64,000 bases of DNA from Leptospira brenneri (GCF_002812125.1 NZ_NPDQ01000001.1:62001-126000), one strand, 5' to 3'; positions 39,224 through 48,732 are shown, counted from the first letter of the stretch. Notes: generated from the letters alone by a model not told the origin. Translations and numbers: made by a program.

Positions 39224-40120
39224 GTGACACAGACTGAATCAGAAAACACCCCTTTCAATCAAATAATGTCTGACAAAGTTATTTTAGGTATATCCAACAC
39301 CCACCACTATCGATTTACTCTAGTCGATCTTACAGAAACCGCCAAAGAAGCGATGTTTCTGCATTCTCTTAATAAAGAAATGTCTGTATTCCTTTCCAAA
39401 ACCATGATGGGTTCGTTATTTCTTGCAGAGATGACGAAAAACCAACAAAAGGTTAGCATCCAATGGAAGGACGATTCCAATAAACAAGCATTAGCCTATA
39501 GTGATCGTTATGGTAAAATGAAGTCAGTTGCATATTCTGCAAACCTTGAAGAAGGAGATATCCGAAACGAATTCATTCTCGGCCAAGGAATCATGAAAGT
39601 GATTCGTTGGGATTATGATTCTGATACTTACCAGTCTTATACCAATCTTGTCGAAGATACCTTTGAAGTAAATTTTATCAAATACCTAACAGAATCGGAA
39701 CAAATTAAAGCGATCGTTGGTATGGAAGTGTTTCCTTTTGATTTTCCCGGAAATGATTTTTCTGCGAAAGGTATTTTCTTTGAAGCTCTACCAGATGCAC
39801 CAGAGGAAAGTTTTCAATTTCTAAATTCTAAAATTCAATCCTTAGTGAAAAAGGAAGCGTTTTGGGCTTTGGGATTGGATGAAATGTTTCAATCCTTACA
39901 AACAGAAATTGGATCGGAATTAGAAATTTTAAGTAACGAATCCCCAGAATTTTTATGTGATTGTTCCAGACATAAAGTTGCAGATATCATTGCTTCTCTT
40001 GGAAAACAAGAAGCAGATTCTATCATCGATGAGTTTGGAAAAATTGAAATTACTTGTGAGTTTTGCCGAACCGCATACCAATTTGATTCCTTTGATGTGG
40101 AGAAATTCTTTAACCAATGA
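39224..40120 (+). CDS. hslO: Redox-regulated chaperone Hsp33
   Basis: 298 residues from a GTG at 39224; an ATG at 39266 (MSDKVILGIS) is an equally credible start. Hsp33 is a holdase switched on by oxidation and unfolding. The four zinc-binding cysteines are in the canonical arrangement CDC (in EFLCDCSRHK) and CEFC (in EITCEFCRTAY) near the C-terminus. The first gene of a tight operon with tsaE, tsaB and rnr; its stop overlaps tsaE by 4 bases. Confidence 0.93.
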   Translation: MTQTESENTPFNQIMSDKVILGISNTHHYRFTLVDLTETAKEAMFLHSLNKEMSVFLSKTMMGSLFLAEMTKNQQKVSIQWKDDSNKQALAYSDRYGKMKSVAYSANLEEGDIRNEFILGQGIMKVIRWDYDSDTYQSYTNLVEDTFEVNFIKYLTESEQIKAIVGMEVFPFDFPGNDFSAKGIFFEALPDAPEESFQFLNSKIQSLVKKEAFWALGLDEMFQSLQTEIGSELEILSNESPEFLCDCSRHKVADIIASLGKQEADSIIDEFGKIEITCEFCRTAYQFDSFDVEKFFNQ

Positions 40121-40575
40121 AGGCAAATTTTCTATCCCTGAGAGAATCCGAGTTAGGCCCAGTTTTTATAAGTTTAGATCAGTTGGTAAATGCTTTCTTA
40201 AAAAAAAAACAATTCCCTATGATCCTAGTATCCGGGGAAATGGGAGCAGGTAAAACCACCTTTATCCGTGAATGGTTTAGCCGCATGGGAACAGAAAGTT
40301 CCATCAACTCACCTACATTTTCTTTATACAATATTTACGATTCGCCTAACTTTCGCTTGTATCATTTTGACTTATATCGAATCAAATTAGCTCAAGAACT
40401 GGATGAGTTAGGATTTGAAGAAATTTGGGGAAAAGAGGGAGTTTCAGCGATTGAATGGTGGCAGATTGCCGATTCCTATCTACCGAAAACCAATCGCATT
40501 TTATTATCCATTGAATCTGACTCCATCGAGTTTCGATCCTATACCTTGGAATGGTCAGAAACTGAGGTCTTATGA
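40117..40575 (+). CDS. tsaE: tRNA threonylcarbamoyladenosine biosynthesis ATPase TsaE
   Basis: 152 residues. The P-loop GEMGAGKT is at 40-47, followed by SINSPTFSLYNIY and FRLYHFDLYRI, all typical of TsaE. It works with TsaB and TsaD to make t6A37 in ANN-decoding tRNAs. Overlaps hslO and tsaB by 4 bases at each end, implying translational coupling. Confidence 0.95.
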   Translation: MKANFLSLRESELGPVFISLDQLVNAFLKKKQFPMILVSGEMGAGKTTFIREWFSRMGTESSINSPTFSLYNIYDSPNFRLYHFDLYRIKLAQELDELGFEEIWGKEGVSAIEWWQIADSYLPKTNRILLSIESDSIEFRSYTLEWSETEVL

Positions 40576-41243
40576 ATCTTCTATATTTTGATACCACGCA
40601 AGATTGGATTCAGGTTTTAGTAGCCAGTCATTCTAAAGAATTGGGTTTAAAAACTTTATCAGAACTAACAGAAACCACTCCTAAAGAGTCTTCTTACAAA
40701 CTTGTAGAACTGATTCGAATTTCCTTAGAAAAGGCAAATATCACAAAACCTGATTTGATCGTGGTAGCCAATGGACCCGGATCTTTTACAGGTATTCGCA
40801 TAACAGTGACGACTGCGAGAGACTTATCACAACTTTGGCAAATTCCTGTTTTTGGAATCGATAGTTTGGAAGCCTATTTGATTGGTTTAGAGGAAAAGAA
40901 TAGTAGTCCAGGTTCTTCCCTTCTCTGTTTAGATGGAAAACAAGGAAAATATTATACAAAATATTCTACACCGATTGGTTTTTCCGAATCTTTTGACCTT
41001 ACCCCAGAATCGATTGAATCAAAAATCAAATCCAATGAATGGACACCTAACAATTGGTACTATACTGGAGCTTTGCCTAAGTTTTATCCAGAGACAGCTA
41101 TAAAAATTGAAGCGACAAAGCTTAATCTTTCGTCTATACTACAGTATAGTTTGGAACAATACTTCAATACCGAACAGAATAAAAACGACTATTTATCTCT
41201 CCTGCCCAATTACATCCGCGGGACCTACGTAGATCAAAAATGA
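40572..41243 (+). CDS. tsaB: tRNA threonylcarbamoyladenosine protein TsaB
   Basis: 223 residues, with the ASKHA-fold motif VVANGPGSFTGIRITVTTARDLS and an N-terminus NLLYFDTTQDWIQVLV. TsaB is the inactive paralogue that forms the scaffold of the TsaB-TsaD-TsaE complex. The C-terminal part is divergent, as is usual. Overlaps tsaE by 4 bases; rnr starts 4 bases after its stop. Confidence 0.93.
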   Translation: MNLLYFDTTQDWIQVLVASHSKELGLKTLSELTETTPKESSYKLVELIRISLEKANITKPDLIVVANGPGSFTGIRITVTTARDLSQLWQIPVFGIDSLEAYLIGLEEKNSSPGSSLLCLDGKQGKYYTKYSTPIGFSESFDLTPESIESKIKSNEWTPNNWYYTGALPKFYPETAIKIEATKLNLSSILQYSLEQYFNTEQNKNDYLSLLPNYIRGTYVDQK

Positions 41244-41247
41244 ATTT

Positions 41248-43440
41248 ATGGATACCTATAAAATACAAAGAAAAATCATAGAATTTCTGGATCAAAAGTC
41301 TGGAAAGGACATCACAAGACAAGAGATCAAAAAAAAATTTACCGAATCAAGTGAATTCAAACGACCCGACCCAAAAACAAAAAAGGTAAAATCCTTTAAA
41401 CGAAAGGAAAAAGTTCCTAGAAAAGAAATCGAATTCCTTATCGACCAACTTATCAATTTGTTGGAAGCAGAAGGATTGTTAATACCAAATAAAAAGTACT
41501 TAACTGTAGCTAGTCCCTTTCGCCTAACAGGCAGAATCTCAATTTCTAGAAGGGGAGATGGGTTTATCTCCCTACCTTCTAAAAACGAAATCTTCGTCCC
41601 TGGACCGATGACTAATTCCGCCATCACTGGTGATAAAGTAGAAGTCATTCCCTTAGGAATTGGAAAAAAAGATCGGCTCGAAGCAGAAGTGACCAATCTC
41701 CTCAAAAGAGGCCGTGTTCTTTACCGAATGCGGGTGAAAGAGAAAACGAACAAATTTGTTTTTGGAAATTTTTTGGATATGCTGGGAGATAACAAGGAAG
41801 GTGTTCTTCATGTTAAATCCATTTTAAAAGATACTTTTGATTCGATTAACATAAACGATATTCTCATCGTAAAATTCAAAGAGGGAGCGCCTCCACAAGA
41901 TAATTTATATGATGTGAGTTTCATTCGATTTGAATCGGATACCAAAGAAGACAGCGACTTACAACGGATTTTAATGAAATACAATTATGATCCGGTGCAT
42001 CCCGATTTTATTCCTTTAGATTTTCCTGACGAAGTTTCTGAAAAAACTGTCAGTGACTGGAACCAAAGAACTGACTTACGTGATCTGTATGCTGTAACGA
42101 TTGATGGAATTACCGCAAAAGACTTTGATGATGCCATCAGTTTTGTTGATGAAGGAAACAGATTAAGAATATGGATACATATCGCTGATGTTTCTTACTA
42201 TGTAGAAAAAGGTTCTGCCTTAGATAAGGAAGCCTACGAAAGAGCTACATCCGTATATTTAGCAAACCGAGTGGTTCCTATGTTACCACCCATTCTATCC
42301 GAAAGTCTCTGTAGTCTAGTTGCGAATACCAATCGACTTGCCTTCACCGTTGAAATGGAAGCTAGTAAAACAGGCGAAATATACAATGCTAAGTTTTACA
42401 AATCAGTCATCAAAGTCAATACTCGTTACACTTATGAAATGGCCGAAGAAGAAATCAAAGCCAAAGATCCAAAGAATTGGATGTATCAAGTTTCTTTATT
42501 CACGGAAGCTTTACGCAAACGTAGAATGGAAGCTGGAAGAATTGATTTAAATTTACGAGAGACAACAATCACTTGGAACCAGCAAAAGGAACCGGTTGGA
42601 ATTGAAAACCGAGAACGCCTAACAAGCCACCTCTTAATTGAGGAATTAATGTTATCTGCAAATTTGAAAGTAGATGAATTTTTACGAAAGAAAAAAGTTC
42701 CTTCCTTACATCGTATCCACGAAGCCATGGACGAAGAAAAATTAGAAACCTTAAATCATTTTCTTCAACTGAACGGATACAATATCCAAATCAAAGATAC
42801 AACGTATGCAGAGATTATGAAGGCAGTAAAAGAAATTGAAGACAATTCCGTAGGAAAAATTTTCAATTATTTACTGTTGCGAAGTTTTATGCAAGCTTAC
42901 TATGGAGCCGATCCACTCGGCCACTGGGGACTTGGATTTAAAGACTATTGTCACTTTACTTCACCAATCAGACGTTATCCGGATTTAATTGTTCACCGAG
43001 TTTTGCAAGCGACTCTTTTGGAAACAGAGAGAGTTTACTCAGAAAATGAAATTGCAGTAATGGGTCTTCATTGTTCCGAGGAAGAAAGAAGAGCCGCAGA
43101 TGCTGAACGAGATATTGTCAAAATCAAATCGTTTCGGTATTTGGAATCTACTGGAATTAAAGAGTTCAAAGGTTTTATTGTTGGGATTAGGCCTTCACAA
43201 ATTTTTGTCGAGTTGGACATTTCCAATTTGGAAGGGGTTTTGGATAAATCAGAATTTACGGATGAGTTTGAAGTTGTGATTAAAAACGACTTCTCTTTTT
43301 ATTCTAAAAAATATTCCAAAATCTTTTTTATTGGAGATCCAGTATCCGTAAGTCTTGATCGTATTGATTTTGAAGAAATCAAAGTCTTTCTAAAACTGAC
43401 TGATTTTAAAAAAGACGAACCGACAACTAAGAAAAAATAA
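41248..43440 (+). CDS. rnr: Ribonuclease R
   Basis: 730 residues. Order: N-terminal winged-helix region (RQEIKKKFT), cold-shock-type RNA-binding domains (GRISISRRGDGFISL), and the RNB catalytic domain. The catalytic domain has AVTIDGITAKDFDDAISF and WIHIADVSYYV, with the 3'-end motif YCHFTSPIRRYPDLIVHR. A C-terminal S1 domain follows (GFIVGIRPSQIFVEL). It is a processive 3'-5' exoribonuclease. Last gene of the hslO-tsaE-tsaB-rnr unit and followed by a 12-bp hairpin. Confidence 0.95.
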   Translation: MDTYKIQRKIIEFLDQKSGKDITRQEIKKKFTESSEFKRPDPKTKKVKSFKRKEKVPRKEIEFLIDQLINLLEAEGLLIPNKKYLTVASPFRLTGRISISRRGDGFISLPSKNEIFVPGPMTNSAITGDKVEVIPLGIGKKDRLEAEVTNLLKRGRVLYRMRVKEKTNKFVFGNFLDMLGDNKEGVLHVKSILKDTFDSININDILIVKFKEGAPPQDNLYDVSFIRFESDTKEDSDLQRILMKYNYDPVHPDFIPLDFPDEVSEKTVSDWNQRTDLRDLYAVTIDGITAKDFDDAISFVDEGNRLRIWIHIADVSYYVEKGSALDKEAYERATSVYLANRVVPMLPPILSESLCSLVANTNRLAFTVEMEASKTGEIYNAKFYKSVIKVNTRYTYEMAEEEIKAKDPKNWMYQVSLFTEALRKRRMEAGRIDLNLRETTITWNQQKEPVGIENRERLTSHLLIEELMLSANLKVDEFLRKKKVPSLHRIHEAMDEEKLETLNHFLQLNGYNIQIKDTTYAEIMKAVKEIEDNSVGKIFNYLLLRSFMQAYYGADPLGHWGLGFKDYCHFTSPIRRYPDLIVHRVLQATLLETERVYSENEIAVMGLHCSEEERRAADAERDIVKIKSFRYLESTGIKEFKGFIVGIRPSQIFVELDISNLEGVLDKSEFTDEFEVVIKNDFSFYSKKYSKIFFIGDPVSVSLDRIDFEEIKVFLKLTDFKKDEPTTKKK

Positions 43441-43447
43441 ACTAAAC

Positions 43448-43480
43448 TTCCGAATCTATTTTATAAAGATAGATTCGGAA
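43448..43480. terminator. Bidirectional terminator overlapping a coding end
   Basis: Perfect 12-bp inverted repeat TTCCGAATCTAT/ATAGATTCGGAA with a 9-base loop. It begins 8 bases after the rnr stop. Its right arm lies in the last codons of the convergent phosphatase-superfamily gene, whose stop is in the loop. One hairpin may terminate both transcripts. Confidence 0.7.
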
Positions 43481-45167
43481 TCTCTTCCCGTTTCCAAATT
43501 TTTCTAAAAAATTGCCGATCATTTATTTGAATCGACATGAGCTTTTTGATAATCTCTTCTTCCGAAATTTGAAAAGTTTTCATTAAATCCCGATTTAATG
43601 ATACTTGAGAATGAGCCACCCATTTCACAAGAGAATGTTTGTTACGCTCCTCTTCTGGTAACAATTCATTTACCTTAGCAAAAAATTCTTCATGGCTTAG
43701 AAATAGACCATTGGAGATTTCTGGCATAGGGGCTGCACCATGATCAGCAGTAACCACCATGATAAAGTTATCTCCAAAATTGGTTTTTAAAAATTCGAAG
43801 ATAGTTTCTATTTCTTTGTCTGTAGCTCTTAAAACCTGTTCAGCCTCTTTGGATTCCCAACCATACAAATGCCCAACAGCATCTGTTGCTTTTAAGGTTA
43901 CGTAAGCAAGATCTGTAATTCCATCTTGAGCTTTATTCGTTTTCAAAATGGTTTCTGTAATGGTGTCTCGAAACAATCCCCCGTCCATTTTGACTTGAAA
44001 TTCAGATCCTTGAAAATGGTGAATTTTTGCTATCAAGTCTAAAGGATCTTTCGCTTCAAAATGTGTTGAGATTTGTTTTTTGTTATCAACATAGAATTGA
44101 TAAAGATTATAGTTTTGTACAGATTTTGGTGTAAGAAAGGCATTGGAATAGGAAGACCAAGATAAATTTTTAACATCTTGCCAATACACATAATCAGCGT
44201 CTGATAAAATTGGATTTTTATCTGATGTCTTTAAATTAAATTGTTTTCCATGACCAGCCATACCAACAGCAGCTCTTGCCGCATAACACTGACTAACAAT
44301 TACAGGTTCGTTATTTTTGAATAGATCCCATTCATCGGAAAAACTGGGAACCGCTAATTCACTCAAATCCCAATCTTTATTGGCACCTTGGTACACAGGT
44401 CTATGAAGAACCTTCCCATCAACATAGGTATAAATTTCATTGGAGAAAATTTTTGAATCTTTGGGAAAGGCACCTGTACCGATTGCCATATGGCCTACAG
44501 CTGTATGTGATTCTAAATGGCCTACTTTTGCTTTTTTAAAATAAGCAGTGTTGTTTTTCAGATTTTCTAAAAATGGATAAGAACCTTTGTGAGCTTTATA
44601 TAATTGTCTTCCGCCTTGATCTACCACAACTGTTACAATGATTTCTGGTTTTTGAACCTGGTTTTGAAATATCTTTTTTAAATAAGTTACATCGATAGAA
44701 TTTTTAAATTTAAAATCTAAAATTTCTCCATAAATAGATGGGATATGTTGTTGGTTGATTTCATCAGAATACTGACCGTTACGGATCCATTTTGGGCCAT
44801 AAATCCAAATGGGAATTTCAGTATCATAAAAATATTGTGTATAGTGAGATGTATAATTTACTTCTTTGGAAAAATTTTCTTCCTCAGCGTCTAATTGCCA
44901 CTGGTCCCTTAACTCATCCCAAGACAAATCATGGTCTTCTAAAATATTTTTAATCTCTTCCTTTGAATAATGGGAAAGAGTGATTGCGTCCCTTGCCTCT
45001 CTATCAAAAATATTGAATGGAAATGGGGCTAATATTAAATCTGTATCGGGCTGCATGGATAAAAATGCAGCTCGTTTATAATCCTTTTCCCAACCACAAT
45101 TAAAAAGAAGCACCAACAAACCAAGTATGAGTATATTTATTCGTTTATTATTTTTTTGGTTTATCAC
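43461..45167 (-). CDS. Lipoprotein of the alkaline phosphatase superfamily
   Basis: 568 residues. It starts at GTG 45167, supported by AGGAAGG 5 bases upstream. The signal peptide ends in LLFNC (Cys24). The domain resembles type I phosphodiesterase/nucleotide pyrophosphatase or alkaline phosphatase superfamily members: TVVVDQGGRQLY for the first metal aspartate, LESHTAVGHMAIGTGAFP for the nucleophile region, TDAVGHLYGW and VVTADHGAAPMPE for the metal-binding histidines and aspartates. Probably exported and acting on a phosphoester. The 5' end overlaps the divergent CapA-type gene by 41 bases. Confidence 0.88.
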   Translation of the reverse strand: MINQKNNKRINILILGLLVLLFNCGWEKDYKRAAFLSMQPDTDLILAPFPFNIFDREARDAITLSHYSKEEIKNILEDHDLSWDELRDQWQLDAEEENFSKEVNYTSHYTQYFYDTEIPIWIYGPKWIRNGQYSDEINQQHIPSIYGEILDFKFKNSIDVTYLKKIFQNQVQKPEIIVTVVVDQGGRQLYKAHKGSYPFLENLKNNTAYFKKAKVGHLESHTAVGHMAIGTGAFPKDSKIFSNEIYTYVDGKVLHRPVYQGANKDWDLSELAVPSFSDEWDLFKNNEPVIVSQCYAARAAVGMAGHGKQFNLKTSDKNPILSDADYVYWQDVKNLSWSSYSNAFLTPKSVQNYNLYQFYVDNKKQISTHFEAKDPLDLIAKIHHFQGSEFQVKMDGGLFRDTITETILKTNKAQDGITDLAYVTLKATDAVGHLYGWESKEAEQVLRATDKEIETIFEFLKTNFGDNFIMVVTADHGAAPMPEISNGLFLSHEEFFAKVNELLPEEERNKHSLVKWVAHSQVSLNRDLMKTFQISEEEIIKKLMSIQINDRQFFRKIWKREEIPNLSL

Positions 45168-46215
45168 GATTTCCTTCCTGTCTTGCTACACTTTACCTAA
45201 TGTTTACTTTAATAGGCAAGTGCGAATTCGAGTTGTTGGAGATCTCATGTGCCATAACTCGCAAATCTCCACTTATTATCGACCAAAAACAAAAGATTAT
45301 GATTCCAGTGGCAGTTTCGAATACGTTTCAAATTTGTTACAAGATGCGGATTTAACATTAGGAAATCTAGAAACAACCATTGCAAATGACCCAAATGAAT
45401 TTACTGGTTACCCAAGATTTGGATCACCAATCGGTTATTTAACAGGAATTAAAAATGCGGGATTTGATATTTTATCAACAGCTAACAATCATTCTGCTGA
45501 CAAAGGGCCTTTTGGAATCGACAATACCATTGATTCCGTAATAAAAAATGGAATGGTTCCCATCGGTACTTTCAAAACGAATGCTGACTATTTAGAGAGA
45601 AAAGATTTTTTTTTAGAACTGAACGGAATCAAAATTGCCATTTATAACTACACTTACTCAACTAACGGAATTCCTGTAAAAAATGATAGAATGGTTCGTT
45701 TGTTAAATGAAAAACAAATTAAGGAAGATGTAAGTTTTGCAAAAGAAAATGGAATTCACTTTGTAATTCTTTGGTATCACTACGGATCTGAGTACGAAGA
45801 AAAACCTGACAATTCCCAGACGAAATGGGTCAACATCGGAATTGATGCTGGTGCTGATATTATCATTGGTGGACATCCACATGTTGTACAACGAATCGAT
45901 CGATTCCAAGAAGAGAAAAATTGGGAGGATAAACTTGTTGCTTATTCTCTTGGTAATTTTTTATCAGCACAAAATAGAGAAAATACCGATGGCGGAATCA
46001 TCCTTACCTTCGAACTAGAATTGGATTCAGAAAATAGAAAACGAATTAAAAATGTCACAACCGATCCTGTTTGGGTGTACTCACATGGTTATAAAATTAT
46101 TCCCATCCAGATCTACAAAAGGAACGAAATCTCGTTAAAGATTCCTAAACATTCAGAAAAAAGAATGTTTCAATACGAGGCACATTTGAAAAAAATTCCG
46201 GGTTTAAACCTTTAA
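45127..46215 (+). CDS. CapA-family lipoprotein
   Basis: 362 residues, with a signal peptide ending FISFLSC-like (TISFLSC, Cys20). The CapA/PgsA metallophosphatase-like fold shows VVGDLMCHNSQI, GNLETTI, STANNHSADKG and GGHPHVVQRID. Family members are best known from poly-gamma-glutamate capsule synthesis, but many are unassigned phosphatases. No other capsule genes are near. The start ATG at 45127 is the only one that keeps the signal peptide. It lies within the divergent gene's signal-peptide coding region (41-base overlap). Confidence 0.88.
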   Translation: MSIFIRLLFFWFITISFLSCYTLPNVYFNRQVRIRVVGDLMCHNSQISTYYRPKTKDYDSSGSFEYVSNLLQDADLTLGNLETTIANDPNEFTGYPRFGSPIGYLTGIKNAGFDILSTANNHSADKGPFGIDNTIDSVIKNGMVPIGTFKTNADYLERKDFFLELNGIKIAIYNYTYSTNGIPVKNDRMVRLLNEKQIKEDVSFAKENGIHFVILWYHYGSEYEEKPDNSQTKWVNIGIDAGADIIIGGHPHVVQRIDRFQEEKNWEDKLVAYSLGNFLSAQNRENTDGGIILTFELELDSENRKRIKNVTTDPVWVYSHGYKIIPIQIYKRNEISLKIPKHSEKRMFQYEAHLKKIPGLNL

Positions 46216-46284
46216 TGGATCTTCTTCGAATGAAAACTTTAAGTAGTATTCTATAGTTTTTTGAAGAATTTAAAATTTAGATTT

Positions 46285-46911
46285 TTAATTTGAAATTTCG
46301 CCAGCGATAAGTTCATATCCTTTCCCTTCGCGAATCAAATCAACCGAATCATCATTGATTTGTAAGATAGTAGAAAGTTCCATTTTTACAATCCCACCAT
46401 CTATAATCCCATCCACCTGATTTCCGTAAATGGATTCTAAATCATCAATATCGATGATAAACTCATCATCACAAAATGCAGAAGTGGAAGTCAGGGGAGA
46501 ATCGTGAATTTTTAAAAGTTCAGTTAGGTAAATATGATCTGGAATACGAATTCCTATATGTTTATCTTTATGATGAACTACTGATGGTTTTGGTAAATTT
46601 TTATTGGCTTTGAGGACAAAAGTGAAAGGACCTGGTGTCACTCGTTTCATCAAACGATAGGCCGAATTTGGTAAGTATTCAATAAAATTGGATGCCATTG
46701 AAATATCTTTACACATAAGAGAGAGTGGTTTGTCTTTAGGAAGTTTTCGAATGGAATAGATTTTTTCCACTCCTAGTTTAGAATTTGAGTCGGCAACAAT
46801 CGCGTACACTGTGTCTGTCGGAAAAATATAAACAGCTCCATCCTTCAACTTTTCAGAAATCTGTTTGAGTTTTCGAATTTCTGGATTTTCTGGATGGAGG
46901 TATAAAATCAT
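46285..46911 (-). CDS. Sua5/YciO/YrdC/YwlC family protein
   Basis: 208 residues of the YrdC-like fold. Visible motifs are AVYIFPTDTVYAIVAD, KIYSIRKLPKDKPLSL and RVTPGPFTFVLKA. The form is closer to YciO than to the TsaC enzyme that makes threonylcarbamoyl-AMP, but a TsaC role in t6A synthesis is possible. Other t6A genes (tsaE, tsaB) are 5 kb away. It lies 15 bases downstream of the SDR gene, in the same direction. Confidence 0.9.
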   Translation of the reverse strand: MILYLHPENPEIRKLKQISEKLKDGAVYIFPTDTVYAIVADSNSKLGVEKIYSIRKLPKDKPLSLMCKDISMASNFIEYLPNSAYRLMKRVTPGPFTFVLKANKNLPKPSVVHHKDKHIGIRIPDHIYLTELLKIHDSPLTSTSAFCDDEFIIDIDDLESIYGNQVDGIIDGGIVKMELSTILQINDDSVDLIREGKGYELIAGEISN

Positions 46912-46926
46912 ACACTTTCACTGCTA

Positions 46927-47664
46927 CTACTGAGCCGTGAGTCCCCCATCTAAAACAATACATTGTCCTGTCATATAAGAAGAAGTATCGGAAGCCAAAT
47001 AAATCGCTGCTCCAAGTAATTCTTCTGGTTTTCCCAGTCGTCCCATCGGAATACCAGCAAGCACCTGTTTCATGATAAACTCTTTATCTTTGATCATATC
47101 GGTCATTTCTGTATCGATAAGTCCAGGGCAGATTACATTCACTCGGTAACCATTATTACACCACTCAATCGCGAGTGCTTTAGATAAAGTGATCACAGCT
47201 CCTTTTGTACCGGAATATACTGAAGCAAGTTTACTTCCTACCATTCCTAAAACCGAAGCAATATTAATAATGTTTCCACCATCCTTTTTATGATGTTTAT
47301 AATATGCCTGGCAGTTACGAAACACACCCACATAATTTGTTTGGACTATATTTTGTAATTCCTCTTCTTTAAATCCAGAAGCCGGAGTGTTCGTTGCAAT
47401 TCCTGCATTATTGATGAGTGTATCAAGTCTCCCATGTTTTGCTTTGATTTGACCAATGACTTCATAGGCTGCCCCTTCGTTACGAACATCCAGAACCACT
47501 CCGTTGATTCCTTCTTTGGACATCCATTCAATAGATTCTGGTCTAGAACCAGCTCCATAAACAATGGCACCTGCATCTCTGAATCCGAGAGCCAAGGTTT
47601 TACCGATACCTCGGCTGGCACCAGTGATTAAAATCGATTTTCCTTTTACGTCAAATAAACTCAT
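46927..47664 (-). CDS. Short-chain dehydrogenase/reductase
   Basis: 245 residues from the ATG at 47664, which overlaps the stop of the upstream small gene (ATGA-type junction). That makes this start more likely than the upstream frame extension to 47691. SDR motifs: LITGASRGIGKTL, NNAGIATN, and the catalytic Ser/Tyr/Lys in ASVLGMVG...YSGTKGA. The C-terminus GQCIVLDGGLTAQ is usual. Substrate unknown. Candidate functions are FabG-like or a sugar/steroid dehydrogenase. Confidence 0.88.
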   Translation of the reverse strand: MSLFDVKGKSILITGASRGIGKTLALGFRDAGAIVYGAGSRPESIEWMSKEGINGVVLDVRNEGAAYEVIGQIKAKHGRLDTLINNAGIATNTPASGFKEEELQNIVQTNYVGVFRNCQAYYKHHKKDGGNIINIASVLGMVGSKLASVYSGTKGAVITLSKALAIEWCNNGYRVNVICPGLIDTEMTDMIKDKEFIMKQVLAGIPMGRLGKPEELLGAAIYLASDTSSYMTGQCIVLDGGLTAQ

Positions 47665-47903
47665 TTTACCTCGTGATTGGAAGGATAACAATCGCTAGCT
47701 TGAGGTTTTGTGTCTTCCAAAAGTTTTTTATAATCTAAAGTGTTATCGTCCCGAACCAAATCTCTTCTTATGTAGTGTGTTCCTTTTTCATAGTAATCCG
47801 CTACAGGATTACAATCTTGAATGTCTTCCGAATAACCTCGTTTACATCCAAAAACAAAAACGAATGCCCATAAAAAAATAGCCAAAAGTCGAGGACTCAT
47901 CAT
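47661..47903 (-). CDS. Small hypothetical lipoprotein
   Basis: 80 residues from ATG 47903. The signal peptide ends in FVFVFGC, giving the lipidated cysteine at about residue 20. The mature region is about 60 residues with cysteines in IQDCNPVADYY and ASDCYPSNHEV. No family recognised. Its stop overlaps the start of the SDR gene by 4 bases, which argues that it is really translated. Confidence 0.65.
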   Translation of the reverse strand: MMSPRLLAIFLWAFVFVFGCKRGYSEDIQDCNPVADYYEKGTHYIRRDLVRDDNTLDYKKLLEDTKPQASDCYPSNHEVK

Positions 47904-47942
47904 TATGAAAAGAAACAATATCCCGTAAGGAATAGCAAGAAT

Positions 47943-48518
47943 TTGTTTATACTCAAATCGACCTCACCAAGACGAATCCAAATCCTTACCGACCTTGGAT
48001 TCCAATTCCAAGTCGAACCAGCAAACATCGATGAGTCTGAAAACGATCACGAGTCGGCGTTGCATTATTTAGAACGAATGGTCCACTCAAAGTTAGGAAC
48101 CGACGGGGATGTTAAGAATCTTTATTTGGCTGCCGACACCATTGTCGTTTTTGAGAAAGAAATTTTACACAAACCTGTGGATTTGGAAGATGCTTTTCGC
48201 ATTCTAAAAACTCTTTCAGGGAAGAAACATTCGGTTTTTTCGGGTGCGGGGATCCGTTTGGGAACGGGAATCGATTTTTTTTATGAAGAAACCGTAATCC
48301 AATTTAAAAACTGGAGCGAATTAGAAATCAAAGATTATATTCTAAAATACAAACCTTTTGATAAAGCTGGATCCTATGGAATTCAGGACCAAGATGGACC
48401 CGTTCAGACGCGAATTGGGTCATATACAAATGTGATGGGATTTCCACTTCGAAGTTTTTTTGCTCGTTCCTCCGTGTGGTTGCCGTTCTGGGAAAGGTCT
48501 TTTAAGCGTATAGGCTGA
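47943..48518 (+). CDS. maf: Maf-family nucleoside triphosphate pyrophosphatase
   Basis: 191 residues from a TTG at 47943. It has the family start KSTSPRRIQILTDLG, LAADTIVVF with the catalytic aspartate, KPVDLEDAFRILKTLSGKKHSVFSGA, and DKAGSYGIQDQDGP. Maf proteins hydrolyse non-canonical or modified NTPs and are linked to septum control. The 3' end overlaps the convergent small gene by 17 bases. Confidence 0.92.
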   Translation: MFILKSTSPRRIQILTDLGFQFQVEPANIDESENDHESALHYLERMVHSKLGTDGDVKNLYLAADTIVVFEKEILHKPVDLEDAFRILKTLSGKKHSVFSGAGIRLGTGIDFFYEETVIQFKNWSELEIKDYILKYKPFDKAGSYGIQDQDGPVQTRIGSYTNVMGFPLRSFFARSSVWLPFWERSFKRIG

Positions 48519-48732
48519 CTAAATTTCCAGGTTTGTAAGCCGCTTTTGCTTCTGGATTTGTTTGGACTTCGGCTGCTTTTTTTTCGGTATCCCCTGAAAC
48601 ATACTTCGGCTGGTAAGAACGAGATTGGATCGCTTCCACCTGTTCTACCGCTTGGGTATTGTATGCGGGAGACACATACATATACGGTTCGCCTAGTCCT
48701 GAAACTCTTGCCACATTACTTGAGATTTCCAT
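48502..48732 (-). CDS. Small hypothetical protein
   Basis: 76 residues: MEISSNVARVSGLGEPYMY and then a Glu/Lys/Ala-rich middle (GDTEKKAAEVQTNPEAK) ending GNLVSLYA. No membrane segment, no recognised family. It has the composition of a real small soluble or intrinsically disordered protein and fits exactly between maf (17-base overlap) and holA (51-base gap). Confidence 0.6.
   Translation of the reverse strand: MEISSNVARVSGLGEPYMYVSPAYNTQAVEQVEAIQSRSYQPKYVSGDTEKKAAEVQTNPEAKAAYKPGNLVSLYA

Noticed and set aside
46216..46284. Terminator TTCTTC...GAAGAA between the CapA-type and Sua5-type genes
   Set aside because: The loop would exceed 30 bases, so the stem is unlikely to form.
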